DNA of 64,000 bases from NCBI RefSeq assembly GCF_026210795.1, contig NC_089429.1, forward strand, positions 1,364,001-1,428,000, given 5' to 3'. Origin of the DNA: Rhizophagus irregularis (Eukaryota; Glomeromycota; Glomeromycetes; Glomerales; Glomeraceae). This document shows positions 35,508 to 48,400 of this stretch, piece by piece. Numbering within the stretch: position 1 is the first letter of the stretch; every line of letters begins with the position of its first letter. Below the pieces are notes generated by a model. That model saw only the letters and a program-made list of their open reading frames with translations. It was not told where the DNA came from and ran no database searches. A program made the position numbers and the translations under genes.

Positions 35508-38343
35508 TCATATGGGACATTCATACATTATGGGATATCGTTTAGAATAGTAATCATACCAATGTACTAAAGCAAGAGACAAATAAGGATGATTAGGAAG
35601 GAACAAAACTTCAATTAACATTAATACCTGTAAAATAAATAAAAATATTAAATAGTGTTTAGTTTTAATTAAAATAAATATATAAATACTTGCCTTGCCA
35701 TAACATAATCCACCTTCAGTTAAGTAATCTGTATTACCCATTGCAATTGCAACATCACTAAATCTTGCATAACCATGAAATTTACTTGTTGCATATATGA
35801 TTTCTCCATTTGACAGTGTTCCATTAGCATAAATCTTTAAATAAATTTCTTCATTTGCTGATGCATTAGATATATCATCTAAGTATATATCTAAACAAGC
35901 AATTAAATGTTCCATTCCTTCAATACACAATTCATTTATATTTTCTTCATGCTTAAGCTTTTCTTGAAGAGTATATATTTCACTTATTGGCAATTCCCAA
36001 AGAAGTGATTTCATAGAATTTAGTTTTAAACTTATAGTTTTTTCGTAATGGTATTTGTAATTATTTGTCGTCAAATCTAATAATATATTTAAGTTGTTAA
36101 AAAAATCTTTTACATTTATTTGGCTGAAAATTGCATTATAACATACTGTCTTAAACATTTGATTATGTGTATTTTTTTTATTAGACATTCTATATGGATT
36201 TTTAACCCAATTTTTGTGAAGCATTTCATACGTCTCAGTTGTCAGCCCATTTAATGCATCATATTGCCAAATGGTATAAATAGTATGATATCTCCACATG
36301 TGAAGCTTTGGTAACTGAAATCCACTAGGAGAGAATTGCGCAAATATATTTACAAAATCATTAGACCAATCTATTATTTCATGCTATATAAAAGCAAATT
36401 AGTAAAAAAATCATATGTAATATTATACTATTATTATGTAAGAAATAATTATACTTCAAAGATTTTTAAATCATCTTCATTAAATTTCTTTTTTTGTGAC
36501 ATAATATACATCTTAATAAATTTAATTTAACATATAATAAGGTTTTTACATAAAGAAATAGTATATAAATTACTATCTGTTTGGTTATTGATTTTATTGC
36601 CTGTTGTGTACAGCTCATCAAGAACAAATACAATAATCTTCATAACATCTCGCATTTCACCTCCTGTAAATTTTGTACCTTGTTGATAACCTTTTTTTAA
36701 TATTCTTAAATTATTGAATCGTGTAATAGTAGCCAGTCGATTGTCCATAGTGCTCTATATGAGCCAAGCCAGCTCATGAGCTTTTAAGCTGAGCCAAGCC
36801 AAGCTAAACCAAGCTGCGGCAGTTATAGCTTGGCTTGGTGCTGGCTTGGCTTGATTTATTGAAAATTAAAACTAAAGTTTCAAAACGTGTAATAACTTCG
36901 CCAATATTGCTCTAAATTTAATGAATTTACTACCATTCGATTCCTCTTGATGAGACGAATCTAATGGTAGTAAAATCGTTAAATTTGGAGCAATATTGGC
37001 GAAGTTATCACAGTTTGAAACTTTAGTTTTAATAAATTTTATATGATTTTGAAAATGAGCTAGCTTGTGAGCTTTTGGAACAAGCCAAGCTAAGCCAAGC
37101 TGAGCTAGCCCTTGGCTCGGCTCAAGCTGGCTCATGTAGAGCTTTAATTATCCATTTTACTGATTATTTGATTTCCATACTGATGCATGAGCATATCTCT
37201 TATGATATAATCAAGCATATATGGAAATAATCCAATTTCTTGTAAATGCATACGATCTAGTGCTGCTGCATCATATATGTTCATTATTCTAAAAAAATTG
37301 TAATTTTAAATTAAATCAAAAAAAAGAATCGTCAAATAAATTCAAATAAATTAATACCTAAAATTCCAGAAAAAATTATCATATTCGTGAATGGAACAAT
37401 TTTCTGCATTGTGAGAAGCAATAGCTTCTTGCATGTTTTCATGATTATGCAAATCTATCATATCCTGTTCAATATTCATATTATTTAATTGATCACCAGG
37501 CGTAAGACATTTATAGCAAGGACATCGTATATGATATGACTTGTAAGTACAACAAATATCCTGTACTTCTAGCATATCTGCAATTATAATAGACAAATAA
37601 ATGGTAAAGTGCTCAACTTTTCCATTTATTGCTAAGTATATACCATCCTCCTTAGGAAGTAGACCTAATAAATATTTCAAAGCACGATGCTTCAAATCCC
37701 ATTGCTTCAGCTTAAATTCCTTTGAATTTTACAATTTATTATCTCACGTAGTTAAATAAGGTAAAAATCTGATAAAAACTTTTGCATCAGGTAAGTTGCA
37801 GTGTAAATTTGGAATATTTCCAAGGGTTAAGAAAATAGGATACTCAGATTTTTGCCCAAGAGTGTCAAGAGTAGTTCCATCAATATAAATCATAACTGAT
37901 AAAATTTTGCTAAATGAATTATATCTTTCATGCCACCACTCTGTGGTATACTGTTCAGAATAAACACATACAAGTGATCTATTCTAGAATAAAATTATTA
38001 TTAATCTTTTGAAATATAATACACCAATATATACATTATAAAAATACTTACAAGACCAAATCAAAAAGAAAATCTTAGTCAAATCAGAATTCGAAACCAA
38101 ACTTTTGATTGCATCATAAATTGGCCTATAATGTAATTTATAAATTTCTTCTTCAAATATAATGAGTTCTTTTTCTTTAAATTGTAAACCTTTAACATCC
38201 ATATTGTCAATAATTGTACGCCCTTTTCTGGTAGATCCAGGAAGTTGATCAGTACAATGTTTTTTTAGTATATGTAATATAGAATCAGCAGTTGCGTCAG
38301 AAAGATGATATTGTGTTACAGCCATCATAAATTCTTTGTACAT
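35508..38343 (-). mobile_element. Plavaka/CACTA-like transposase, interrupted and decayed
   Basis: Minus-strand blocks read in transposase order. 38343-37984: HLSDATADSILHILKKHC and IDNMDVKGLQFKEKEL. About 37980-37700: TEWWHERYNSFSKILSVMIY and IDGTTLDTLGQKSEYPIFLT, carrying the first catalytic Asp. 37695-37351: KHRALKYLLGLLPKEDGIYL, IIADMLEVQDICCTYKSYH, RCPCYKC. About 37290: MNIYDAAALDRMHLQEIGL. 36748-36527: RFNNLRILKKGYQQGTKFTG. 36299-35508: YDALNGLTTETYEMLHKNWV with KNPYRMSNKKN. A GC-AG intron (35628-35693, 66 nt) cleanly joins LCYGK to VLMLIEVLF. In-frame stops (for example just before KHRALK) and the 398-bp insertion at 36749-37146 make it inactive. Family assignment is from recalled motifs. 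Confidence 0.8.
36749..37146. mobile_element. 398-bp foldback element inserted in the transposase, 9-bp target duplication
   Basis: Flanked by ATTGTCCAT (36740-36748) and ATTATCCAT (37147-37155), an 8/9 target duplication. Removing the insert and one copy restores the transposase frame (ISKMDN joined to RLATITRF). The arms are rich in GAGCCAAGC/GGCTTGGC repeats and the ends are inverted (GCTCTATATGAGCCA and TGGCTCATGTAGAGC). An inner inverted repeat (CGCCAATATTG...CAATATTGGCG) surrounds the shared palindromic core near 36930-36985. The 9-bp duplication suggests a Mutator-like MITE. Relatives of its arms occur at 61373 and 63170-63385. Confidence 0.8.
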
Positions 38344-39939
38344 TTCACTAGGCCATAAATCTTATAATTAATTTTTATATTTATATTAACATAAATTTTC
38401 TTAAGTTATATATTATAAAAACTTTATATATTTTATTCTTTAGGAACTTTTTTTCTTATTTAAACACCTTTTTTTTCAATACAATACATATATAAAAAAT
38501 TTATATTGAGCTAACTTTTATAGTTTCAACCTTCAGATGCAACTTGTTGGTAAAAGGTAAATATTACTTTTAAATATATAAATATATGTAATTTTTTATG
38601 AAAAATCAGTTTACTTAATAATTTTCTTAATAAAATTTATGGTAAATCTAAATTTACAATTTTAGCAAAAATTAGCCAATATTAAACTAGGGTAATTTGG
38701 TATTGTTAGTAAGTTATAATATAATTATTGCATTATTCAGTAATTATTTATATATATTTTAAGTAATATAATAGGGTTTATATTAAAAAGTTGATTTGTA
38801 TTTTGTATATTTATCAAATAATAAATTTTATGGTTTATTTTGAGTTTATTAGTTTTATTAAAGAAATATTATATTTAATGATCAAAATGAATTAATCCTG
38901 TAACATGTTAAATGATAATAATATAAAGATAAATATAAATATAATAGTTTGTATTGATTTTAATAAAATATTAGATATGATGATAATGTTAAGTATACAT
39001 CAAGGTTGCATGGGATGATCTCCCTCCTGAATCTCCTGAATAATAAAAATTGATATGAAAATATAGAAATATAATATGGACGAAATTATATTTATTTTGT
39101 AAAAGATATTTTGCGATGTGATTTTAACATGATTTATATAAAGAAAAAAACTCCATTAATCCATTTATATTTTGAAACAATAAAATGATATATCTTTTTT
39201 TTATACTGTATATTCATACTGTATGCTTATAAAAAAATAAAATCTCCATATTTTTTAATATTCCACATTTTAAAGTACTTAATTAAATTCATATATTTAT
39301 TATTAAATTCAAATAATAGAATAGCATCTGTTTTTTAATACTAATATATTTCATTAATTTATAATGTTCATACATTGCATTTATTTATTAAGTTTCATTT
39401 ATTCACATTTATTGTTAACCTTTTGTATACATGCAATTTACTTTATATATACTGCCTATTATCAGAATAAGTATGTTAATTATGTAATCATTTATAAACT
39501 TAATAAATAAACGCGTTAAAAAAAGAATCAGAATAAGTAAAAATTGGCAAAAAATTGGATAGCCAATTTTTGGCTACATCTGTCCAATTTGTGACTTTTA
39601 CAGCCGATTTCATAGATCGTTACTAGTGTATTACCAATATAAAAATGTAGATTCCATAATCCATATACAATTTTTTTGTATGGTAAAAAATAAAAAAAAA
39701 TTTATATTGTAATATTAAATTTAATTTTAAATAATAATGCTTTATTAAGTAATATTAAATAAAAATTTAAATTTTAAAAATACACTAAAGAATGTAAATT
39801 TATTTGCAATTCAGTATAGTATGATCATAAAAAATATAAATTACTCCACTGCATTTTCATGAAAATTGGATTTTGACTGCTAAACAACTTTTAATTAATA
39901 AAAGAAGTCGATTTCCTTTGACCAAAATGTTCAAAATAC
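38344..39939. other. transposon flank and degenerate satellite
   Basis: 38363-38690 is repeated in inverted orientation at 53870-54190 (for example CAGATGCAACTTGTTGGTAA against the complement of TTACCAATAAGTTGCATCTG), probably the non-coding end of the transposon upstream of the transposase. 39830-39939 is a worn copy of the 185-bp satellite (AGTCGATTTCCTTTGACCAA) cut by the LTR that follows. The rest is AT-rich with no gene. Confidence 0.6.
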
Positions 39940-40544
39940 TGTTAAGCCAGTTCTTGTATGCTTATAAAAATAAGCGTATGGGTGTATGGTAAGCAGAAGG
40001 ATAATTGAATAAAATAAGTGTTAAATAATATTAATGAACGAAAAGTGAAAATAACTATATGTAAATATTAATAAATATATCACTGTCGATCAATTTACGA
40101 AGGTTACACAATAAAATAAAATGTAAAATTCAGTCAAATGCGAATACGGTATTGCACACACGGGCATATACACTCAGACGCAATATTGACTCACAAAATA
40201 TAACAATTATGAAAAATAAACAATGAGATAATTTATTTAATAAATGCTTTATTAAAATATAACAGAATTATCTATCTTCAATACATAGAAAAATAATGCA
40301 TCTATTTATATGTAAAAACACTAAGCTAAAAATGTTTAAAATGTTTAATATATGCCATATATACCATATGTGCAATATGTGCAATATATGCCATATATTT
40401 AATATATTTGATATATTAAACATTTCGAACATTGATCCTCCCGTTATATGACGTTGATCATTCAACAATAATTAATCATCCCGGAAATTACCATTGATCA
40501 ACGATTATATCACGTGACTTCGTTGCATTGTTTTCATCGTAACA
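39940..40544 (-). mobile_element. solo LTR, minus orientation, inside a satellite
   Basis: Read on the minus strand it starts TGTTACGATGAAAACAATGC and ends GGCTTAACA, so it has TG...CA ends. It is flanked by ATAC on both sides (39936-39939, 40545-40548). A TATAAATAGA (complement of 40301-40310) and an AATAAA-type signal are present. It shares the CACGTGATATAA and CGAAATGTTTRATATAT segments with the LTR at 34585. Satellite sequence resumes directly on both sides (TTCAAAATAC | ... | CGTCTGAAGTGAC), showing the pre-insertion state. Confidence 0.82.
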
Positions 40545-40550
40545 ATACGT

Positions 40551-41830
40551 CTGAAGTGACAAAACAGAAAAAATAAAATTCATGAATGAGTACCGTTGTG
40601 AAAAACGTGAATACCCCTTCAAGTATTAACTGTACCTTCATGAAAATTAATATCCAAGCAGATTATGACCCACTGAAAAACTTTCAATTAATATAAGAAG
40701 TCAATTTACTTTGACTAAAATGCTCAAAATACGCTCTGAAGTGACAAAACGGAAAAAATAAAATTCATGAATAAGTATCATTGTGAAAAACGTGAATAAC
40801 CCTTCAAGTATTAACTGTACCTTCATGAAAACTAATATTCAAACAGATTATAACTCGCTGAAAAACTTTCAATTAATATAAGAAGTTGATTTACTTTGAC
40901 TAAAGTGCCTAAAATACGCTCTGAAGTGACAAAACAGAAAAAATAAAATTCGTGAATGAGTACCGTTGTGAAAAACGTGAATAACCCTTCAAGTATTGAC
41001 TGTACCTTCATGAAAATTAATATCCAGGCAGATTATGACCCGCTGAACAACATTCAATTAATATAAGAAGTCGATTTACTTTGACTAAAGTGCTCAAAAT
41101 ACGCTCTGAAGTGACAAAACGGAAAAAATAAAATTCGTGAATGAGTACCATTGTGAAAAACGTGAATAACTCTTCAAGTATTAACTGTACCTTCGTGAAA
41201 ATTAATATCCAAGTAGAATATCACCTGCTGAACAACATTCAATTAATATAAGAAGTCGATTTACTTTGACTAAAGTGCTCAAAATGCGCTCTGAAGTGAC
41301 AAACCGGAAAAAATAAAATTCGTGAATGAGTACCGTTGTGAAAAACGTGAATAACTCTTCAAGTATTAACTGTACCTTCATGAAAACCAATATTCGAACA
41401 GATTATTACTCGCTGAACAACTTTCAATTAATATAAGAAGTTGATTTACTTTGACTAAAGTGCCGAAAATACGCTCCAAAGTGATAAAACAGAAAAAATA
41501 AAATTCCATTGTGAAAAACGTGAATAACCCTTCAAGTATTAACTGTACCTTCATGAAAATTAATATCCAAGCAGATTTTGACCCGCCAAAAAACTTTCAA
41601 TTAATATAAGAAGTCAATTTACTTTGACTAAACTGCCCAAAATACGCTCTGAAGGTAAAAAAAATTTGTAACTTAGTACTATCATGTAAAAATGTAAATA
41701 ACTCCAAAAATATTCACTGTGCTTTCATGTAGATTAATATCTTAACAGCTTCAAACTTGCTGAACTACTTTTAATTAAAGAGCAAGATTTACTTTGGCCA
41801 AAATGCTCAAACCATAATTTGAAATATGTG
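40551..41830. repeat. 185-bp satellite, about six units
   Basis: Units begin CTGAAGTGACAAAAC at 40551, 40736, 40921, 41106, 41291 and about 41475, a strict 185-bp period; a last degenerate unit starts near 41649. Each holds GTGAAAAACGTGAATAAC, CTTCAAGTATTAACTGTACC and GAAGTCGATTTACTTTGACT. Diverged units in the opposite orientation occur at 60480-60850. Open frames here are repeat artefacts. Confidence 0.9.
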
Positions 41831-42529
41831 TAAACAAACTATAATATTTGTTTATATTTAAATTCTGAGTTATTTAATTTAAATATGTTTGTGTTTATAT
41901 TTAAGGAAAAAAAATAAAATTTTACTTCTATTTTATTAGGTTTTTGTAAATGAAAAGACAAAAAAATAATCAGCTGAAAAAATAAAAAAATTCTTTGTTA
42001 ATAACCGTAATACATGATCATATGTTGCAATATTAAAATCGGAAATCCTATATTTAAATTGGTAATACGTATTACATATATGACCGATAGGCCAAATTAT
42101 ATTTCCTGCTATTACAATTGTAAAATAATATTAAAATTATGAATAAATTAAAAGTTTTTCTAATTTGAAAAATGCAAATCTTTCTGAATTACTCAAATTT
42201 TCAAATCTGTTTATTATAGTATAATCAATAATTAATTTTCACTGCAAAATCTCCTAGGAATGGATAAATAAATACATATAAAATTTACTACCCAGTAAGG
42301 TTTTTTTGGATGGTTCTAACCTCTACTTATTATTTATTTTATTTATTTTATTTTTTTTATAGAGAGAAATTGTCATAATATATGTATTATTTTAAAATTA
42401 ACATTTTAAAAATTAAATTGAAAAACTATAATTTATTAATTAACAATAAAATGTTTTTTGTTAAAATTATTTAAAAATTTTTTAAATTATAGTGAAAATG
42501 CTACAACAGTAAATAATATTATAATAACG
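41831..42529. other. AT-rich spacer, nothing seen
   Basis: No gene, repeat or palindrome was recognised; only poly-A/T tracts. Confidence 0.4.
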
Positions 42530-43733
42530 AAATTGATCAGCAAACAAATGAAAACATGCAAATATTGAATGATGTCTCAATTTAACAGGTATTTTCAATA
42601 GCACAGGAAGAGTTTTTGCGAAAAGTTGGCATTAGAAGTTTTTTTCATTGTCATTGTCATTGTCATTGACATTATCACAGAATATTTTTTCTTATTTTTA
42701 TTTTTTATTTTTATTGTTTTCATTTTATTTATTTCTATTTTTATCTTTTAATTATTTTTAGTTATTTTTAGATAGATTACTTGTAGTTGATTTTGGTTGT
42801 TTATAGATTAGATAAAAAGCGGAAGCTTAGCGATGTAAAATGGCTGAATATAAGTAGCTGTATAGACAAATGTGCCCAGATCGCCACAATTGGCCGGAAG
42901 GCGATTATGGTAAAATGACAGTTCTGGACGAAAGGACAGAATCGTATTAATATTTTGACGTTATAAAAAGGGTTGGTGTTGGAAGGAATTTTAGTTTAGT
43001 TCAGTTTGATATCATAAAGTTTTATTGTTATAAGATAGATATCAGGATATTACAGAGCGCCAGTTGAGGCAGTAATATCGTATTCTTTTTATTAATGAAT
43101 AAACTTGTCGATTTGCTTCCGAATTATTGATACATATTTTATTACGTTGTTTATTATCATTTTATTATCATTTATTAACAATTATTAATTTTCGCTATAC
43201 ATCGTTGATTTACTATATACACTTATAACTAATTGTTATCATAAACATACTATCCGATTTACTCCTAATCCATTATATCATTTATTATTGCCTATAATCG
43301 TTCATTATCGACTATTCATATATACACATTTACTTTACCGATTGTTATATATCGCCATATTACCTTACCACTCACATACTGATCCTTATTTTTCTTTCTG
43401 TTACTACCTACCAAACGTTATAAATCGGTGGTAACAACATTATCACTGACATTGACATTGTCATTGTCATTTACATAAAGTTATATAAGATTAATTTGAG
43501 AGTTTTTTACCAAAAAGGAAATTTTTTTATAAAAAGAGAAATGATTTTCAATTTCGAGGCAATTCAGCAGGTGTTTTAATAACAAATTGAGAAATGATTT
43601 CCATAGAAAATCTCGTGACAAAATTTATAATATATTTAAAAATAAATGATCAACAAATGATCAACAAAATTGTTACTAGTTTTATAAAAAACGCCTAATA
43701 ATATCTTTTTATTGTTTTAACTTACAAAATTTA
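42530..43733. mobile_element. second copy of the 18126-18556 repeat, split by an LTR-like insertion
   Basis: The two flanks (42555-42678 and 43447-43733) match 18145-18300 and 18300-18556 in order. The interruption falls inside the CATTGA/CATTGT microsatellite. Without the insert the copy is about 450 bp. Confidence 0.75.
42679..43436 (+). mobile_element. 758-bp LTR-like insertion
   Basis: The insert is bracketed by ACATTATCAC at 42669-42678 and 43437-43446; part of that identity may come from the microsatellite target, so the true target duplication could be shorter. It contains TATAAAAAGG (42963) and AATAAA (43098) at an LTR-like spacing and ends GGTGGTAACA. It encodes no protein. The left end does not start with TG, so the exact boundaries, and the call of a solo LTR, are tentative. 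Confidence 0.5.
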
Positions 43734-43905
43734 TATAAATATTTGCTAATTTTTTGTATAAATACAATTTTAATTGCAAATTACATGTTTTAATAAAATA
43801 ATATTTTAAATATTTACAATATTTAACAAATTTTATAATTTGACTAATTTTTAAAAGTTGTTTATAGTAAAAATACTTCAATAATTATTTAATTTTAATA
43901 AAATT
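43733..43905. repeat. segment repeated inverted at 53690-53868
   Basis: AAATTTATATAAATATTTGC and GCAAATTACATGTTTTAATA recur as reverse complement at 53690-53868, there joined directly to the copy of 38363-38690. The junctions suggest one long transposon flank was split between this place and the 53.7-54.2 kb copy. Confidence 0.65.
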
Positions 43906-44490
43906 TAAAGTATAATCTAAGGTTGCTTGGCGAAACTTGGAAGTTTAGACAAGTGTTGAAATCAAAACTAGTTTAAACATTTTGTTAAAAAGTAAAAAAA
44001 TTGCGAAACTGCGAAACTGCGAAAAGTTTAGACATATTTTTATATAGTAATTTAATGAAGTTTCGCCATTTACTATAGTAAATCATATGAATTAGTATAT
44101 TATGTATATCTTTTCCTATAAAAGTTAGAATACATTTATCTGAATTTACCGAATTGCAGAAAAACATTTGATCTGATTTTCGTGTACAGTCAACTCCCTC
44201 TATAGTCACTCCCGTTATAGTCACATTCTACTATATAGTCACACCAGTTGAATGTTCAAAACACTTTATTATTAAAATCTATCCTATATAGTCACAATCT
44301 ATCTATAGTCACTATCACACCTATCCTCAAAAATCTTATATTAAAAAGAACTGTTTATAATCACAGTTATATAAAGAATATATTAAATAACTTGGCATCT
44401 AATAATCGTACAAAGTTGTATCATAGCTTGTTAGAATCGTCTCACTGAGACGAATCGAATAGTGGTAGTTTTATCCTTTCCTTTGCTAGT

Positions 44491-44565
44491 GTTTACGGCC
44501 AGACCACCCATTGCCTCTTATGAGACTAATCTCGGATCTGTGTTCTATCATCTTCACTGGGCAAC
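44491..44565 (+). ncRNA. 5S rRNA-like head of the 998-bp unit (others at 45489, 45576, 46582, 47580)
   Basis: GTTTACGGCCAGACCACCC matches the universal 5' end of 5S rRNA (GTCTACGGCCATACCACCC) at all but two positions, and GACTAATCTCGG further on resembles 5S TCTGATCTCGG. Similarity fades after about 75 nt and no full 5S fold follows. It is a 5S-derived or convergent segment, not a working rRNA gene. Confidence 0.5.
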
Positions 44566-44979
44566 CATTATACCGAGTACTTAATTCCTCAGGTAACAGC
44601 ACCACTATAGAAGACATCCCCCATCGGGCCATTTTAGGCTGATCTGAAGCTAGGTACACGCCGCCTACTCATCCTATATCCATTGCATGATACTGATACT
44701 CAATTTATTTTACGACCTTTAGAGAGCATCTACTTTCATGGAGGACTTTTGACAGGTAACATCAACCATCTAATACTCTTCCATACCACCATTTTAAGTA
44801 CTAAGTCTCACTCAAAGGCCACTACAGCCCGCGATTACCTAGCACCGATAGTACAGTTGTTTACCCCAATTGGTATACTTTGTAGTGACCACTCGGACAG
44901 GAAGTAGCAGGCTTCTGTTCAGGATCATCCCTTATGGTGGGTATCAACCACCAGGGATCACCAACCAGGACCCAAGAAG

Positions 44980-45087
44980 TGGGGAATCGAACCCCATAAC
45001 CATGCTATCTGTTCTGTGCACAAACACCTTTGGCTTATTCCTAAGACCTAACAGAAGGTCAAACTACCACTAAGACATTGCACCCTC
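44980..45087 (-). ncRNA. second tRNA-like Pol III module (others at 46062-46167, 47074-47178, 48070-48172)
   Basis: The minus strand carries an A box TGTCTTAGTGG (10 of 11 consensus positions) and, about 70 nt downstream, a B box inside GGGGTTCGATTCCCC, which is also a perfect T-arm stem and loop. No acceptor stem pairs well, so it is tRNA-like only. It precedes the 5S-like region on the opposite strand. Confidence 0.6.
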
Positions 45088-45375
45088 AGCTTTACCATCT
45101 AGGATGATCATCTAGCCATTACTGATCCCAAGTGGTATCGTGGAGTGACCACCTGAACAGGAAGTCCCCCCAAGGTATAGTAGTGACCTCAAGGACAGGA
45201 CTGCGCACATACCAATGGCCTCATAGGGAACGTTAGAAGGACACCATGACCCTTAATTGAAATGTGCGGCCTAACCGTACACACTAATTCACCATGATGC
45301 AGTCCAACTACACTAATCCCTGTACCTTCACGCTATTGGTTGTAGCGTCTGCAGTAAAATTCTTTTTATTTCCGT

Positions 45376-45457
45376 GGTCATGGGAATCGAACCTGCGACC
45401 TCACCATACTCAGGCTTAATGAGGGTCTCAGTGACTAACCACCGAGATAGGGTGACC
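45376..45457 (-). ncRNA. tRNA-Leu-like module (unit 1; others at 46467-46548, 47468-47549, 48464-48545)
   Basis: On the minus strand: 5-bp acceptor remnant GGTCA/TGACC, A-box-like TATCTCGGTGG, D-stem TCTC/GAGA, anticodon stem CTCA/TGAG around a 7-nt loop TTAAGCC (U33 followed by AAG, as in a Leu tRNA), a long variable region, then the canonical B box GGTTCGATTCC. The T-stem is poor. It is therefore a tRNA-derived Pol III promoter, not a functional tRNA. The four copies are nearly identical. Confidence 0.7.
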
Positions 45458-48400
45458 AACCCTAGTTTTATCCTTTTCCTTTGCTAATGTTTACGGCCAG
45501 ACCACCCATTGCCTCTTATGGAGACTAATCTCGGGTCTGTGTCCTATCATAGTTTTATCCTTTTCCTTTGCTAATGTTTACGGCCAGACCACCCATTGCC
45601 TCTTATGAGACTAATCTCGGGTCTGTGTCCTATCATCTTCAATGGGCAACCATTATACCGAGTACTTAATTCCTCAGGTAACAGCACCACTATAGAAGAC
45701 ATCCCCCATCGGGCCATTATAGGCTGATCTGAAGCTAGGTACACGCCGCCTACTCATCCTATACCCATTGCATGATACTGATACTCAATTTATTTAACGA
45801 CCTTTAGAGAGCATCTACTTTCATGGAGGACTTTTGACAGGTAACATCAACCATCTAGTACCCTTCCATACCACCATTTTAGGTACTAAGTCTCACTCAA
45901 AGGCCACTACAGCCCGCGATTACCTAGCACCGATAGTACAGTTGTTTACCCAAGTGGTATACTTTGTAGTGACCACTCGGACAGGAAGTAGCAGGCTTCT
46001 GTCCAGGATCACCCCTATGGTGGGTATCAACCACCAGGGATCACCAACCAGGACCCAAGAAGTGGGGAATCGAACCCCATAACCATGCTACCTGTTCTGT
46101 GCACGAACACCTTGGTTGGTCTAAGACCTAATAGAAGGTCAAACTACCACTAAGACATTGCACCCTCAGCTTTACCATCTAGGACAACCATCTAGCCATT
46201 ACTGACCCCAAGTGAGGTATCGTGGAGCGGACCACCTGGGAACAGGAAGCCACCCCCTCAAGCATAGTGAGTAGCGACCGCGAAGGACAGGGACTACGCA
46301 TACCAATGGCCTCATAGGGAACGTTAGAAGGACACCATGACCCTTAGTTGAAATGTGCGGCCTAACCGTACACACTAATTCACCATGATGCAGTCCAACT
46401 ACACTAATCCCTGTACCTTCACGCTATTGGTTGTAGCGTCCGCAGTAAAATTCTTTTTATTTCCGTGGTCATGGGAATCGAACCTGCGACCTCACCATAC
46501 TCAGGCTTAATGAGGGTCTCAGTGACTAACCACCGAGATAGGGTGACCAACCCTAGTGTTTTATCCTTTTCCTTTGCTAATGTTTACGGCCAGACCACCC
46601 ATTGCCTCTTATGAGACTAATCTCGGGTCTGTGTCCTATCATCTTCAATGGGCAACCATTATACCGAGTACTTAATTCCGCAGGTAACAGCACCACTATA
46701 GAAGACATCCCCCATCGGGCCATTATAGACTGATCTGAAGCTAGGTACACGCCGCCTACTCATCCTTAATCCATTGCATGATACTGGTACTCAATTTATT
46801 TTACGACCTTTAGAGAGCACCTACTTTCATGGAGGACTTTCGACAGGTAACATCAACCATCTAGTACCCTTCCATACCACCATTTTAGGTACGAGGTCTC
46901 ACTCAAAGGCCACTACAGCCTGCGATTACCTAGCACTGATAGTACAGTTGTTTACCCCAAGTGGTATACTTATGTAGTGACCACTCGGACAGGAAGTAGC
47001 AGGCTTCTGTCCAGGATCACCCCTTATGGTGGGTATCAACCACCAGGGATCACCAACCAGGACCCTCAAGAAGTGGGGAATCGAACCCCATAACCATGCT
47101 ACCTGTTCTGTGCACGAACACCTTGGTTGGTCTAAGACCTAACAGAAGGTCAAACTACCACTAAGACATTGCACCCTCAGCTTTACCATCTAGGACAACC
47201 ATCTAGCCATTACTGACCCCAAGTGGTATCGTGGAGTGACCACCTGAACAGGAAGTCCCCCCCAGGTATAGTAGTGACCTCAAGGACAGGACTGCGCACA
47301 TACCAATGGCCTCGCCAGGGAACGTTAGAAGGACACCATGACCCTTGTTGAAATGTGCGGCCTAACCGTACACACTAATTCACCATGATGCAGTCCAACT
47401 ACACTAATCCCCGTACCTTCACGCTATTGGTTGTAGCGTCCGCAGTAAAATTCTTTTTTATTTCCGTGGTCATGGGAATCGAACCTGCGACCTCACCATA
47501 CTCAGGCTTAATGAGGGTCTCAGTGACTAACCACCGAGATAGGGTGACCAACCCTGTTTTATCCTTTTCCTTTGCTAATGTTTACGGCCAGACCACCCAT
47601 TGCCTCTTATGAGACTAATCTCGGGTCTGTGTCCTATCATCTTCAATGGGCAACCATTATACCGAGTACTTAATTCCTCAGATAACAGCACCACTATAGA
47701 AGACATCCCCCATCGGGCCATTATAGGCTGATCTGAAGCTAGGTACACGCCGCCTACTCATCCTATACCCATTGCATGATACTGATACTCAATTTATTTA
47801 ACGACCTTTAGAGAGCATCTACTTTCATGGAGGACTTTCGACAGGTAACATCAACCATCTAGTGCCCTTCCATACCACCATTTTAGGTACTAAGTCTCAC
47901 TCCAAAGGCCACTACAGCCCGCGATTACCTAGCACCGATAGTACAGTTGTTTACCCCAAGTGGTATACTTTGTAGCGACCACTCGGACAGGAAGTAGCAG
48001 GCTTCTGTCCAGAATCACCCCTTATGGTGGGTATCAACCACCAGGGATCACCAACCAGGATCCAAGAAGTGGGGAATCGAACCCCATAACCATGCTACCT
48101 GTTCTGTGCACGAACACCTTGGTTGGTCTAAGACCTAACAGAAGGTCAAACTACCACTAAGACATTGCACCCTCAGCTTTACCATCTAGGACGACCATCT
48201 AGCCATTACTGACCCCAAGTGGTATCGTGGAGTGACCACCTGAACAGGAAGTCCCCCCCAAGGTATAGTAGTGACCTCAAGGACAGGACTGCGCACATAC
48301 CAATGGCCTCATAGGGAACGTTAGAAGGACACCATGACCCTTAGTTGAAATGTGCGGCCTAACCGTACACACTAATTCACCATGATGCAGTCCAACTACA

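Noticed and set aside
34585-40544. One complete LTR retrotransposon between the two LTRs
   Set aside because: The LTRs are in opposite orientation and the interval holds a DNA-transposon transposase, so they are two solo LTRs.
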